A stretch of DNA of 64,000 bases from Listeria welshimeri serovar 6b str. SLCC5334 (GTDB taxonomy: Bacteria > Bacillota > Bacilli > Lactobacillales > Listeriaceae): positions 1,488,001 through 1,552,000 of the forward strand of contig NC_008555.1 of assembly GCF_000060285.1 (NCBI RefSeq). The letters are read 5' to 3'. Under the pieces are notes generated by a model. It did no database searches, was not told the origin of the DNA, and was given only the letters and a program-made list of their open reading frames with translations. Of the stretch, positions 27,923 through 38,105 are shown one piece after another. The first letter of the stretch is position 1. Each line of letters opens with the position of its first letter. Made by a program: the position numbers and the translations under genes.

Positions 27923-29358
27923 AGCGAATGAAATTTAAATATGCTTATCAACTTTTTTTCACACAATTTATCATCTTGCTCATTGCTTGTATTATGATTG
28001 GGGTGTTAGTCTCCCATTCATTAAAAGATTATTTTTATCAAAGCCAAGTAGATGATTTAACTAGTTATGGTGAAACAATTTCAATGGATATCAGGCATTC
28101 CCCTCAAGATGCAACCGTCCAAGTACTTAATACCTACCAACGTATTTTAGATGTGAAAAAAATTCATTACACCATCAAAAATGCAGATGATGAAACGATT
28201 TATCCAACTCAAATGAATCAGCCCTTACCAAAAGATTTCTCCATTTCTAAAGATGATAAAAAGAAATTAAAAAGCGGCGAAACGGTCAGCAAAAAAATCG
28301 ATAATCGTTTTAACCGTGAAATGACAATTGTCTATGTGCCAATCATGAACGGGGATAAATTTGTTGGTTCTATCGTCTTAAATTCTCCAATTAGTGGAAC
28401 AGAGCAAGTGATAGGAACCATAAATCGTTATATGTTCTATACTATTTTACTTTCAATTACGATAGCACTTATTTTGAGTGCCATTCTGTCTAAGCTTCAA
28501 GTTAATCGTATCAATAAATTACGATCTGCGACCAAAGACGTTATCCAAGGTAATTATAAAGCACGTCTAAAAGAAAATAATTTTGATGAGATTGGCGCGC
28601 TTGCTATTGATTTTAATAAAATGACGCAAACGCTTGAAAAGTCTCAAGAAGAAATCGAACGTCAAGAAAAGCGGCGCCGTCAGTTTATCGCGGATGTTTC
28701 TCATGAGATGCGTACCCCACTGACTACGATCAGCGGTGTGACAGAGGGATTAGTAAATGATATTATTCCAAAAAGTGAAACGGATCGTTGTATTGCACTC
28801 ATTGATACAGAAGCAAAACGATTAACAAAATTGGTCAATGAAAATCTTGATTATGAAAAAATAAGAAGTAATAAAATCAAACTACAAAAAACTCGTTTTA
28901 ACGGTCGAGAATTTTTAGAGTTAATCAAAGAACAACTAGATTATGTAGCAACCGAAAAAGGCAATACTATTACAGTAAATATTGATCAGGATATGAATAT
29001 CTATGCTGATTATGACCGATTAACACAAGTTTTTATTAATATTGTTAAAAACAGTGTGCAGTTTACCGAAAATGGTCAAATTACATTAACTGGTACGCAA
29101 GACTATAAAGAATCTGTATTAACTATCACGGATACGGGAATCGGCATGAATACAGAAGAATTGGAACAAATTTGGGAACGATTTTATAAAGCAGATATGT
29201 CCCGAACAAATACAGCTTTTGGGGAATCAGGAATTGGTCTCTCTATTGTGAAGCAGTTAATTGAGTATCATGATGGAACAATTAGCGTTACAAGTAAGCC
29301 AAATGAAGGCACTACATTTACTATTCGCTTACCGTTTTTCCAAGATAATGAACAGTAA
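27919..29358 (+). CDS. Sensor histidine kinase with extracytoplasmic sensor domain
   Basis: Membrane histidine kinase of 479 residues. Transmembrane segments near residues 10-32 and 171-192 flank an extracytoplasmic domain of about 135 residues that could bind a ligand. HAMP follows, then HisKA with VSHEMRTPL (His262), and an ATPase domain with N-box NIVKNSVQF, G1 DTGIGM, F-box FYKAD and G2 GESGIGLSIV. The start could also be ATG 27928. The large sensor domain differs from the short loops of BceS-type kinases. The signal is unknown. Confidence 0.94.
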   Translation: MKRMKFKYAYQLFFTQFIILLIACIMIGVLVSHSLKDYFYQSQVDDLTSYGETISMDIRHSPQDATVQVLNTYQRILDVKKIHYTIKNADDETIYPTQMNQPLPKDFSISKDDKKKLKSGETVSKKIDNRFNREMTIVYVPIMNGDKFVGSIVLNSPISGTEQVIGTINRYMFYTILLSITIALILSAILSKLQVNRINKLRSATKDVIQGNYKARLKENNFDEIGALAIDFNKMTQTLEKSQEEIERQEKRRRQFIADVSHEMRTPLTTISGVTEGLVNDIIPKSETDRCIALIDTEAKRLTKLVNENLDYEKIRSNKIKLQKTRFNGREFLELIKEQLDYVATEKGNTITVNIDQDMNIYADYDRLTQVFINIVKNSVQFTENGQITLTGTQDYKESVLTITDTGIGMNTEELEQIWERFYKADMSRTNTAFGESGIGLSIVKQLIEYHDGTISVTSKPNEGTTFTIRLPFFQDNEQ

Positions 29359-29388
29359 AAAAACACCCACTTGCGAGTGGGTGTTTTT
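29359..29388. terminator. Bidirectional terminator between the histidine kinase and recD2
   Basis: A 13-bp perfect stem (AAAAACACCCACT with AGTGGGTGTTTTT) and a 4-base loop between convergent genes. Confidence 0.88.
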
Positions 29389-31784
29389 CATCCTACCATA
29401 AATTGTTCTGGGGTAATCCCTTCCATTCCAATCATAGGATCAATTTCTGTAATATTTTCCGTCGTTAATATGCGTTTATTCGTCATTTGTTCTAGCATTA
29501 CATCTTCGCTCATTAAACGTTCAGAGAGGGTTGTATTTCGTTTGTTTTCATCCACACGCTCTACGCCCATTCGAAAAGCTTCTTCTTCTCCGCACAGGAT
29601 AAGGAATTGTTTACTTCTTGTCACTCCTGTATAAAGTAAATCACGGCGTAACATTCGATAATAACTGCGCACAATTGGCATAATCACAATTGGAAACTCG
29701 CTCCCTTGGGCTTTATGAATCGAACAACAATAAGCATGGGTTAATTGATTAAATTCTTGTCTGTAATAAGAAACCTCCGTTTGATCAAATTGAACCACAA
29801 TCAAATCTTGTTTTTCAGTATTTTCTTTCGCATAGATTATCGAAACTATTTCACCAATATCCCCGTTAAAAACGTTCTTTTCAGGTTGATTAATTAATTG
29901 CAGTACCTTGTCGTGAACCCGATACTTAATTTCCCCGAATTGTACTTCTTTGCGGCGGCCGGTATCATTAGGATTGAAAATTTCTTGCAACTTTTTATTT
30001 AAAATATCAATTCCTGCTGGTCCGCGATACATCGGTGCTAACACTTGAATATCTTTTGCGCGGAAACCTTTATTTTTAGCATTTTTTACGACTTGTTCAA
30101 CTACATCCCCAATCTGGTTTACTGTACAGTGGAAAAACGAGCGATCTGCACTATTTTTCGCAAAATCAGTTGGTAGCATCCCTTCTTTAATATAATGGGC
30201 CATTTCAATAATGGATGAACCATCTTTTTGACGATAAATATCTGAGAGAGCGACAGTTGGAATTTGCTCTGAATGTAGAATATCTTTCAAAACTTGGCCA
30301 GGTCCAACTGATGGAAGCTGGTCTTGGTCGCCAACTAGTACTACTTGCATATGAGCTGGTAAGGCTCGGAATAATTGATTCGCAAGCCAAATATCAACCA
30401 TTGACATTTCATCTACAATTAAAAGCCGACCATCAATTAATCTTTCGGCATCGTCATCCATTTGTTCTTGTCCATTCATTCCAAGTAAACGGTGAATGGT
30501 CATTGCTGGAAGACCGGTAGATTCAGACATCCGTTTAGCTGCCCGACCTGTTGGCGCAGCAAGTAACACTGGAAAAGTAGCACCATCTTTATACGCGTGC
30601 GGATCAAGGCTTAGGCCATTTAATTCCGCGTAGAGTTCCACAATCCCTTTTATAACAGTTGTTTTCCCAGTACCAGGTCCACCAGTCAAAACTAACATTG
30701 GCGACATTAGTGCTTGTTCTAACGCTTCACGCTGAGAATCTCCGTAATGTACTCCAATACGTTCTTCCAATTCTCCAAGTGCTAATAAAAACTCAGATTG
30801 CGGAAATTGTTCTTGATATTCGGTTTGCTTTAACATCCGTTTTACATGATAAGCAAAACCGCTTTCTGAATAGTATAGTGACGGCATGTATACACGAGTA
30901 TTTTCAGTGATGATTTTTTGTTCTTCTGCGAGCTTTTCCACTTGTTGTAATAAAATAGCTTGGTCAATCCTGATGCCTTCACTTTCTTCAAGCAAATAAG
31001 TTACTTCACCAAGCAAAACCTCTTTTTCCATATACACATGACCTTGTTGCATACAAACAGAATCTAGCATAAATAAAACACCTGCACGAAGGCGTTCTGG
31101 ATGATTCCCACCGAGCCCCAGTTTTCGTCCAAGCTCATCGGCACGCTGAAATCCGATCCCTTTTACATCTTCAATTAGCTTATACGGATTATTTTCTAAA
31201 ACTTCAATAGCATTTTGTTTATATACTTGAAAAATTTTCATTGATAATTGCGGACCAAAACCGTATTCATTCAAACCAACCATGACATGTTCTAGACCTT
31301 GATTTTCTCTAAGGGAAGCAAGCAAACTTTCCGCAGCACCTGATGGCAATTTGGGAACAGTATTTAGTAAACTTGGATCTGATAATATTTTTGTAATAGC
31401 ATCATCACCAATTGTGTCAACAATATTTTCTGCTGTGACCTTGCCAATTCCTTTAAAAAGTTCACCAGAAAGATAATTAATTAATCCGGCACGAGATTGA
31501 GGCATTTCTTTTCGAAATCTATCTGCTTTAAACTGTTGACCAAATTTAGCATGTTCCTGCATTTTCCCATAAAAAGTATATACTTCTTGTTCATGAAGCG
31601 CAGGAAAAAAACCAGTCACAATAATGTCTTTTTCATCCCAGTCCGCATTGGTTTCTTTAACTAAAATCCGTACCACAGAAAAGAGGTTTTCGGCATTATA
31701 AAAAATGGTAGACAGCATCGTGCCTTTCATAAAAAGTTCTTCTGGTGTATCGTCAAATAAGGCAAGAGATTCTTGTTCTGCCAT
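29388..31784 (-). CDS. recD2: RecD2 family ATP-dependent DNA helicase
   Basis: 5'-3' helicase acting alone, not in RecBCD, involved in repair and fork maintenance. It has 798 residues. The N-terminal region has helix-hairpin-helix pieces (GIGKVTAENIV, IKGIGFQRADELG-like). Walker A is TGGPGTGKTTV, Walker B is IVDEMSMVD, then VGDQDQLPSVGPG and AYCCSIHKAQGSEF near the end. It follows the TPR gene after about 22 bases. Confidence 0.95.
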   Translation of the reverse strand: MAEQESLALFDDTPEELFMKGTMLSTIFYNAENLFSVVRILVKETNADWDEKDIIVTGFFPALHEQEVYTFYGKMQEHAKFGQQFKADRFRKEMPQSRAGLINYLSGELFKGIGKVTAENIVDTIGDDAITKILSDPSLLNTVPKLPSGAAESLLASLRENQGLEHVMVGLNEYGFGPQLSMKIFQVYKQNAIEVLENNPYKLIEDVKGIGFQRADELGRKLGLGGNHPERLRAGVLFMLDSVCMQQGHVYMEKEVLLGEVTYLLEESEGIRIDQAILLQQVEKLAEEQKIITENTRVYMPSLYYSESGFAYHVKRMLKQTEYQEQFPQSEFLLALGELEERIGVHYGDSQREALEQALMSPMLVLTGGPGTGKTTVIKGIVELYAELNGLSLDPHAYKDGATFPVLLAAPTGRAAKRMSESTGLPAMTIHRLLGMNGQEQMDDDAERLIDGRLLIVDEMSMVDIWLANQLFRALPAHMQVVLVGDQDQLPSVGPGQVLKDILHSEQIPTVALSDIYRQKDGSSIIEMAHYIKEGMLPTDFAKNSADRSFFHCTVNQIGDVVEQVVKNAKNKGFRAKDIQVLAPMYRGPAGIDILNKKLQEIFNPNDTGRRKEVQFGEIKYRVHDKVLQLINQPEKNVFNGDIGEIVSIIYAKENTEKQDLIVVQFDQTEVSYYRQEFNQLTHAYCCSIHKAQGSEFPIVIMPIVRSYYRMLRRDLLYTGVTRSKQFLILCGEEEAFRMGVERVDENKRNTTLSERLMSEDVMLEQMTNKRILTTENITEIDPMIGMEGITPEQFMVG

Positions 31785-31806
31785 CTTAGCCTCCTCCTTT
31801 CTAAAT

Positions 31807-32475
31807 TTACTCCGCTTCGTTCTCTAAATCTTGAATTGCATTTAAAGCATTCTCAGCAAGTTCATGCGTTGTTCCGTCTGCAAGTGCGCGTTCAAAATAA
31901 GTTTTCGCAAGTACAATATCGCCTTGCCATGCTAAATAAGCAGCTCCAATGTTATAAAGTGCATCTGGATCTTCTGATTTAACAAGCAACACACGCTCAA
32001 GCATATTAATCGCATCTTCATAAAAACCACTGCGCGCAAGGACAATCCCATATTGAAATAGTGCTTCAGCGTCTTCTGGATTTAGCTCTACACTTCTAAG
32101 CAAGTATGGCATCGCAAGTGTTAGCACTTCCATTTGAACAAAACTCATTCCTAACATGAAAAACAAGTCACCATTTTCCATTCCTTGTTTTGTTGCATTT
32201 TGAAAACTGTCTGCCGCTTCTTGATAACGCTCTAATTCATAATATAAATTTCCTAAACTATAATAAGCTGCCGGAACCGTATCGTCCAGCTCTAACGCTC
32301 TTTTGAAAAATAATTCTGCACGTTCAAAATCATCCATTGATAACAAAACATTACCAAAATTAATATAACCGACTGGATCACTTGGATGTTCTTCAATCAC
32401 TTCAGTAAATAGTTTAACTGCTTCTTCTAAGTTTCCTTCTTGCATTTGTTTGATTCCTAATTGATTTTTATCCAT
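31807..32475 (-). CDS. Tetratricopeptide repeat protein
   Basis: TPR protein of 222 residues with about six consecutive 34-residue repeats (for example VGYINFGNVLLSMDDFERAELFFKRAL and PAAYYSLGNLYYELERYQEAADSF). It is likely a soluble scaffold; its partners are unknown. The Bacillus counterpart YrrB lies in the same place between recD2 and mnmA. No signal peptide is seen. Confidence 0.92.
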   Translation of the reverse strand: MDKNQLGIKQMQEGNLEEAVKLFTEVIEEHPSDPVGYINFGNVLLSMDDFERAELFFKRALELDDTVPAAYYSLGNLYYELERYQEAADSFQNATKQGMENGDLFFMLGMSFVQMEVLTLAMPYLLRSVELNPEDAEALFQYGIVLARSGFYEDAINMLERVLLVKSEDPDALYNIGAAYLAWQGDIVLAKTYFERALADGTTHELAENALNAIQDLENEAE

Positions 32476-32488
32476 TTTGATTTCTCCT

Positions 32489-33229
32489 CTATCTTTCTTG
32501 AGTTTTTACAGATGTATTTAACCATGCTATAAGCGCATTCGTTACTTGGTCCGTTTGAACTGTCCCGCTAATGGTAGCTTTTCCGTCACCATGTTGTTCT
32601 CCATATGAACCAAATTGGCCATGATTTCCACCTTCAATAGAAACAAAAGTGGTATCTTTTGGCAAGTATTTTTTATTTTTATTATAAGCCTCTTTATTTA
32701 AAACATTATCTTTGGTCGCAGTAATGGAAATTGCTGGAAAAGAGGCATTTTTTAAAGAGCCTTTTTTATCAGGGTAACTAGCTAAGAAAAATACACCTTC
32801 TATTTCATTGTTGTTTTCATGTGCAAATCTGGATGCCATGACGCCACCGAGTGAGTGACCACCAATAACAAATTTTTCATCAGGTGCTTCATCAATAATA
32901 TCTGTCGCGCGATTTTTTCCGAAAACAGCTAAATTAAGTGGCATTTCCACAACATACGTTTTAAAACCGCTGGAAGCAAGATTATTAGCAAGTGGCGCAT
33001 AACTTAAAGCATCCACAAAAGCTCCTGGATACAAAATAACGCTTAATCCTGCATCTGATTTTCGCGGGGTAAAGACAAGAATATCATTTTCCTCAAGCAC
33101 ATCCACCGTTTTTGTCGAGTTTGCAGCATCTTCCGCTACATTCGATGGCTCAGAGTTAAAATAAAAATATCCCCAAATGAGAAGACAAAATAAAACAACG
33201 GCACTCCCAATAATCGCTAACTTTTTCAT
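32489..33229 (-). CDS. Membrane-anchored alpha/beta hydrolase
   Basis: Alpha/beta hydrolase fold protein of 246 residues, probably extracytoplasmic. An N-terminal hydrophobic anchor spans about residues 5-25. The nucleophile elbow is GGHSLGG near residue 130, and a late GGNHGQFG supplies the likely catalytic His. The substrate is unknown; it could be an esterase or lipase. It is inserted between mnmA and the TPR gene. A TGG TAAAAT extended -10 lies at 33259-33264. Confidence 0.82.
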   Translation of the reverse strand: MKKLAIIGSAVVLFCLLIWGYFYFNSEPSNVAEDAANSTKTVDVLEENDILVFTPRKSDAGLSVILYPGAFVDALSYAPLANNLASSGFKTYVVEMPLNLAVFGKNRATDIIDEAPDEKFVIGGHSLGGVMASRFAHENNNEIEGVFFLASYPDKKGSLKNASFPAISITATKDNVLNKEAYNKNKKYLPKDTTFVSIEGGNHGQFGSYGEQHGDGKATISGTVQTDQVTNALIAWLNTSVKTQER

Positions 33230-33299
33230 AAAGGACCTCTTTCCTTGTTTCGTTTAATATTTTACCATAAAAATCACTTAAAATAACTCCATTACACAG

Positions 33300-33339
33300 G
33301 AAAAAACCGGAGTCTCGTAGAAAACAAGATTCTCCGGTT
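33300..33339 (-). terminator. mnmA intrinsic terminator
   Basis: An 8-bp stem (AACCGGAG with CTCCGGTT) with a long 19-base loop, followed on the minus strand by six T, just past the mnmA stop. Confidence 0.75.
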
Positions 33340-33345
33340 CCAATT

Positions 33346-34479
<1,134 letters not shown>

Positions 34480-35628
34480 TTATATTTTCATTAAACGCGT
34501 AACTACTTCACTAATTTTCGTAGCCGCTGTTTCCACTTCTTCTAAATGGTTTCCTAGTCCAAAACTAATTCGAACGGTCTCTTGAATCGCTGGGTGACTT
34601 TCTCCAAAAAGAGCAACTAAAACATGCGACGGGTCTACTGTTCCCGCTGTACATGCCGATCCACTTGAAACAGCGATTCCTTCCATATCTAAATTCATTA
34701 ATAATTGCTCAATAGAAACGCCTTTAAAACGTACGCTAAAAACATGTGGCAACGTATGCGCTTCTAAACCATTCACTTCAAAATCAATATCAGCCGAACG
34801 CCATATTTCTGCCATTCGCTTTTTGAAGGATACATATTCCTCTTTTTTCAGTTCACGTTCATTATTCATAATGCTAGAGGCTGCACTAAAACCACAAATT
34901 CCTGCTAGATTTTCTGTTCCGGCGCGTCGTTTTCGTTCTTGTTCTCCGCCGTGCATTTGATAAACAAGGCGAGTACCATTTTTGACGTATAAAAAGCCTA
35001 CACCACGAGGTCCATTTATTTTATGGGAAGAAGTAGTTAATAAATCTACTCCAAGTTCGGTTACATTTATATTTAATAGCCCGTAAGCTTGCACTGCATC
35101 CGTATGGAAAATTGCTTGATGATCACGAAGTACTTCACTAATTTCCATAATCGGCTGGATAGTCCCAATTTCATTATTGCCGTACATAATGGAAACAAGA
35201 ATTGTATCCGGGCGTAAAGCATTTTTTACGCTTTCTGCGGACACAGTCCCATGCGCATTTACTGGCAAATAAGTAACTTCAAACCCTTGTGTTTCAAGAT
35301 ATTCACATGTTTTTAAGACAGCATGATGTTCAATCTGAGAAGTAATAATGTGTTTTCCGTTTTCTTTATGTGCTAGAGCTGTTCCAATAAGTGCCAGATT
35401 ATCGCCTTCCGTACCACCACTTGTAAAGATAATTTCTTTTTCTTCCGCGTGAATATTTTCAGCTATATTATGGCGAGCCTCATCCAGTGCTTTTCTTGCT
35501 TCACGTCCAGCATAGTGAATACTGGAAGGGTTGCCGTACGTATTTGTAATTGCTCCAAGCATGGTTTGGATAACTTCTGGATGAATTGGACTTGTCGCAG
35601 CATGGTCTAAGTAAATTCTGTTTTCCAT
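34480..35628 (-). CDS. iscS: Cysteine desulfurase (IscS/NifS type, YrvO)
   Basis: PLP enzyme that makes persulfide sulfur from cysteine. The copy next to mnmA is the dedicated tRNA thiolation donor in Bacillus (YrvO). It has 382 residues, with YLDHAATSP, the PLP Lys in SSHKINGPRG, and the active Cys loop SSGSACTAG. It has a candidate promoter at 35683-35712. Confidence 0.95.
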   Translation of the reverse strand: MENRIYLDHAATSPIHPEVIQTMLGAITNTYGNPSSIHYAGREARKALDEARHNIAENIHAEEKEIIFTSGGTEGDNLALIGTALAHKENGKHIITSQIEHHAVLKTCEYLETQGFEVTYLPVNAHGTVSAESVKNALRPDTILVSIMYGNNEIGTIQPIMEISEVLRDHQAIFHTDAVQAYGLLNINVTELGVDLLTTSSHKINGPRGVGFLYVKNGTRLVYQMHGGEQERKRRAGTENLAGICGFSAASSIMNNERELKKEEYVSFKKRMAEIWRSADIDFEVNGLEAHTLPHVFSVRFKGVSIEQLLMNLDMEGIAVSSGSACTAGTVDPSHVLVALFGESHPAIQETVRISFGLGNHLEEVETAATKISEVVTRLMKI

Positions 35629-35682
35629 TTTTATCGCGTCCTTTTTTGTAGACGAATTCCTGTTCGCCGTTAATCGTTTCTT

Positions 35683-35712
35683 ATTGTAACAGCAATACTC
35701 CTGTAAAGTAAA
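35683..35712 (-). promoter_or_regulatory. Candidate iscS promoter
   Basis: Minus strand TTTACT, 18-base spacer, TACAAT, 55 bases before the iscS start, between the 6S RNA terminator and the gene. Confidence 0.45.
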
Positions 35713-35737
35713 GAGGAATAACTCCTATTTACACGCA

Positions 35738-35942
35738 AAAAAGAAACCCCAATCGTACCGTTTAGGATTCCCTTCCTTTGAACCCGCTCTCAATTAAAGC
35801 AGGTGGGTGCTCTGTCTAACGGTTTGCACTTCCTCGTGTGAAGGCATGTGCGCCGCGCCGGAACTCCAAGCTCCCTAGGTATAAAAAATTGTTCGGTTCA
35901 AAAATATCAGGAACTATATCGAATACATTAGGGTTTCTTTCT
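35738..35942 (-). ncRNA. ssrS: 6S RNA (SsrS)
   Basis: RNA of about 200 bases that mimics an open promoter and sequesters SigA RNA polymerase. The ends form a long closing stem: AAGAAACCCTAAT near 35939-35927 pairs with ATTGGGGTTTCTT at 35753-35741. The 3' end is followed by a T tract. The middle has paired arms around a large bulge (GACCTAGGGAGC-like region near 35870). Its position directly downstream of rarA matches Bacillus bsrA. It fills most of the 660-base stretch between iscS and rarA. Confidence 0.85.
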
Positions 35943-35948
35943 TCATTT

Positions 35949-35977
35949 AGAATACCATATGAAAGACAAAATTTCAA
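35949..35977 (-). promoter_or_regulatory. 6S RNA promoter
   Basis: Minus strand TTGAAA, 17-base spacer, TATTCT, with TGG directly before the -10. It places the start near 35942, matching the base of the closing stem. Confidence 0.7.
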
Positions 35978-36006
35978 TGTTGGCGACTTTACTTCTAGGA
36001 GATTTT

Positions 36007-37290
36007 TTATTCTTTTTTCGACTTGTTTTCATTTATTTTTTGGTAAACACCAGCTATGGTTTGTTCGAATTTAGAAGTAAATTTAGGCTCATAATATAAT
36101 TTGTTTTGGAGGCGATCAGGTAAATATTGTTGATCCACCCAAGCGTTATCATAATTATGCGGATATTTGTAGTCAATTGCTCGCCCTAGTTTTTGCGCTC
36201 CAGAATAATGACCGTCACGCAAATGATCTGGTACTTCTCCGCTATTCCCTTGCCGAATATCTGCTAATGCTGCATCAATTGCCGAGATAGCAGAATTCGA
36301 TTTCGGTGAAAGACATAATTCAATAACGGCATTAGCAAGTGGAATTCGTGCCTCCGGAAAACCTACTTTTTCTGCAGTTTGAATAGCAGCAAGTGTATGA
36401 GCACCAGCTTGTGGATTTGCAAGACCGACGTCCTCATAAGCCATAACTAGCATTCTCCTACTAATACTCACTAAATCTCCTGCCTCAATTAAACGACCCA
36501 TATAATGAAGCGCCGCGTTGACATCACTACCACGGACCGATTTTTGGAAAGCACTTAAAACATCATAATGCGCATCTCCGTCTTTATCATGTGCTAGACT
36601 TTTCTTTTGCAAGCACTCTTCCGCTACATCAAGCGTTATATGAATAATTCCTTCCTCATTTGCTTCAGAAGAAATAACTGCTAATTCAAGCGCATTAAGC
36701 GCACTACGCACATCCCCATTGCTCGCAGTTGCAAAGTGTTTTTTCGCAAACTCATCTATTTCCACTTGATAATTCCCAAGGCCTCTCTCCTTATCTAAAA
36801 GAGCTCGGTCCATAGTTATCATAATATCTTCCACTGTTAAAGGTTTCAGTTCAAAAATCTGCGTTCTGCTCCGAATCGCTGGATTGATTGCGATATATGG
36901 ATTACTCGTCGTTGCACCAATTAAAATTATCGCACCACTTTCAAGTAATGGTAGCAAAAAATCTTGCTTTGCTTTATCTAAGCGATGTACTTCATCCAAA
37001 AGAAGAATAACCGTTCCACTCATTTTTGCCTCAGCTGCTACTACTTCCATATCTTTTTTATTGTTCGTTACTGCATTCAATGTTCTAAAAGCATATTTTG
37101 TGCTACCCGCAATTGCACTAGCAATCGAGGTTTTTCCAATTCCAGGCGGTCCGTATAGTATCATAGAAGATAATTGTTTTGCTTTGACCATCCGATAAAT
37201 AATTTTATCTTTACCGACTAAATGTGTTTGCCCCACGATTTCATCAAGTGCTTTCGGGCGCATTCGGTAAGCTAAAGGTTGAATTGCCAT
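36007..37290 (-). CDS. rarA: Replication-associated recombination protein A (RarA/MgsA)
   Basis: AAA+ ATPase acting at stalled forks. It has 427 residues from ATG 37290 (GGAG 7 bases upstream; the ATG at 37308 is less well placed). Walker A is GPPGIGKTS, Walker B is LLDEVHR, then GATTSNPY sensor 1. The C-terminal tetramerisation region carries GHYSGAQKLGRAIDYKYPH. It is divergent from cymR, with 6S RNA downstream. Confidence 0.94.
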   Translation of the reverse strand: MAIQPLAYRMRPKALDEIVGQTHLVGKDKIIYRMVKAKQLSSMILYGPPGIGKTSIASAIAGSTKYAFRTLNAVTNNKKDMEVVAAEAKMSGTVILLLDEVHRLDKAKQDFLLPLLESGAIILIGATTSNPYIAINPAIRSRTQIFELKPLTVEDIMITMDRALLDKERGLGNYQVEIDEFAKKHFATASNGDVRSALNALELAVISSEANEEGIIHITLDVAEECLQKKSLAHDKDGDAHYDVLSAFQKSVRGSDVNAALHYMGRLIEAGDLVSISRRMLVMAYEDVGLANPQAGAHTLAAIQTAEKVGFPEARIPLANAVIELCLSPKSNSAISAIDAALADIRQGNSGEVPDHLRDGHYSGAQKLGRAIDYKYPHNYDNAWVDQQYLPDRLQNKLYYEPKFTSKFEQTIAGVYQKINENKSKKE

Positions 37291-37364
37291 ATAACCGCTC
37301 CTTCTCATTTGCTTGATTTCTATTATACCATAAGAACATCTGTACGTTTAGCCGCTTGTTTCCT

Positions 37365-37393
37365 TTGCCTTCTATCCGTAATTCCGATATAAT
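37365..37393 (+). promoter_or_regulatory. cymR promoter
   Basis: TTGCCT, 17-base spacer, TATAAT, 46 bases before the cymR start. Confidence 0.6.
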
Positions 37394-37439
37394 AAGTACG
37401 ATATAAGTGTTTTTTGAAATTACTGGAGGTTAAATAAAA

Positions 37440-37862
37440 ATGAAAATTACAACGAAAGGTCGTTATGGCCTAACAATAACACTTGAACTAGCGAAAAGAA
37501 TTGGTGATGGTCCTATTTCTCTTCGTAGTATCGCACAAGATAAAAACCTATCCGAACATTATTTAGAACAATTAATCGGACCACTGCGTAATGCAGGAAT
37601 TGTTAAAAGTATTCGCGGAGCTCATGGAGGTTATATTTTAAACGGCGACCCAGAAAAAATCACTGCTGGTGATATCATTCGTACATTAGAAGGTCCTATC
37701 GTACTTGTTGAAAGCATGGAAGACGAGGAAGCTGCCCAACGAGAACTATGGACGCGAATGCGCAATGCTGTCCGTGACGTGTTAGATCAAACAACCCTTG
37801 CCGACCTACTAAAACATTCTACGGATTCTGAGTTGTCTGATGGTTACATGTTTTATATTTGA
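37440..37862 (+). CDS. cymR: Rrf2-family regulator CymR
   Basis: Rrf2 winged-helix regulator. The Bacillus and Staphylococcus orthologues repress cysteine and sulfur-uptake genes together with CysK. It has 140 residues beginning MKITTKGRYGLTI, with RSIAQDKNLSEHYLEQLIGPLRNAGIV as the DNA-binding wing. It lacks the three Cys iron-sulfur ligands of IscR, so it is a CymR-type sensor. Its closeness to iscS fits sulfur control. Confidence 0.92.
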   Translation: MKITTKGRYGLTITLELAKRIGDGPISLRSIAQDKNLSEHYLEQLIGPLRNAGIVKSIRGAHGGYILNGDPEKITAGDIIRTLEGPIVLVESMEDEEAAQRELWTRMRNAVRDVLDQTTLADLLKHSTDSELSDGYMFYI

Positions 37863-37864
37863 TA

Positions 37865-37893
37865 AAAAAGCCTATTTTAAAAGTAGGCTTTTT
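37865..37893 (+). terminator. cymR intrinsic terminator
   Basis: A 10-bp stem (AAAAAGCCTA with TAGGCTTTTT) and a 9-base loop, directly after the cymR stop. Confidence 0.85.
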
Positions 37894-37979
37894 ATCTGCC
37901 ATTTAAACGGAATTTACGCCCTTTAATTATCTGATTATTCCGAAATAAACCCAAAAACCATTCAATTGAAAACGCTACA

Positions 37980-37996
37980 TGTTAGATAATCTAACA
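37980..37996. promoter_or_regulatory. GlnR/TnrA-type operator 1 of amtB
   Basis: TGTTAGATAATCTAACA matches TGTNA-N7-TNACA perfectly and is fully palindromic. It lies 27 bases upstream of the proposed amtB -35. Listeria uses GlnR for such sites. Confidence 0.85.
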
Positions 37997-38022
37997 AAAT
38001 TGATTGAATTGATAAAATATTC

Positions 38023-38050
38023 TTGCCTTTATTTAAAATTAGTGTATTAT
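38023..38050 (+). promoter_or_regulatory. amtB-glnK promoter
   Basis: TTGCCT, 16-base spacer, TATTAT, between the two operators. It places transcription start near 38057. Confidence 0.55.
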
Positions 38051-38073
38051 AAACGCATAAATAAAATATTACA

Positions 38074-38090
38074 TGTTAGTTTATCTAACA
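38074..38090. promoter_or_regulatory. GlnR/TnrA-type operator 2 of amtB
   Basis: TGTTAGTTTATCTAACA again fits TGTNA-N7-TNACA. It lies in the untranslated leader, ending just before the AAAGGAG ribosome binding site, 94 bases from operator 1. Confidence 0.85.
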
Positions 38091-38105
38091 AAAGGAGAGT
38101 TGAGT

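Noticed and set aside
29388-31784. Long plus-strand frames inside recD2
   Set aside because: Antisense shadows of a well-conserved helicase.
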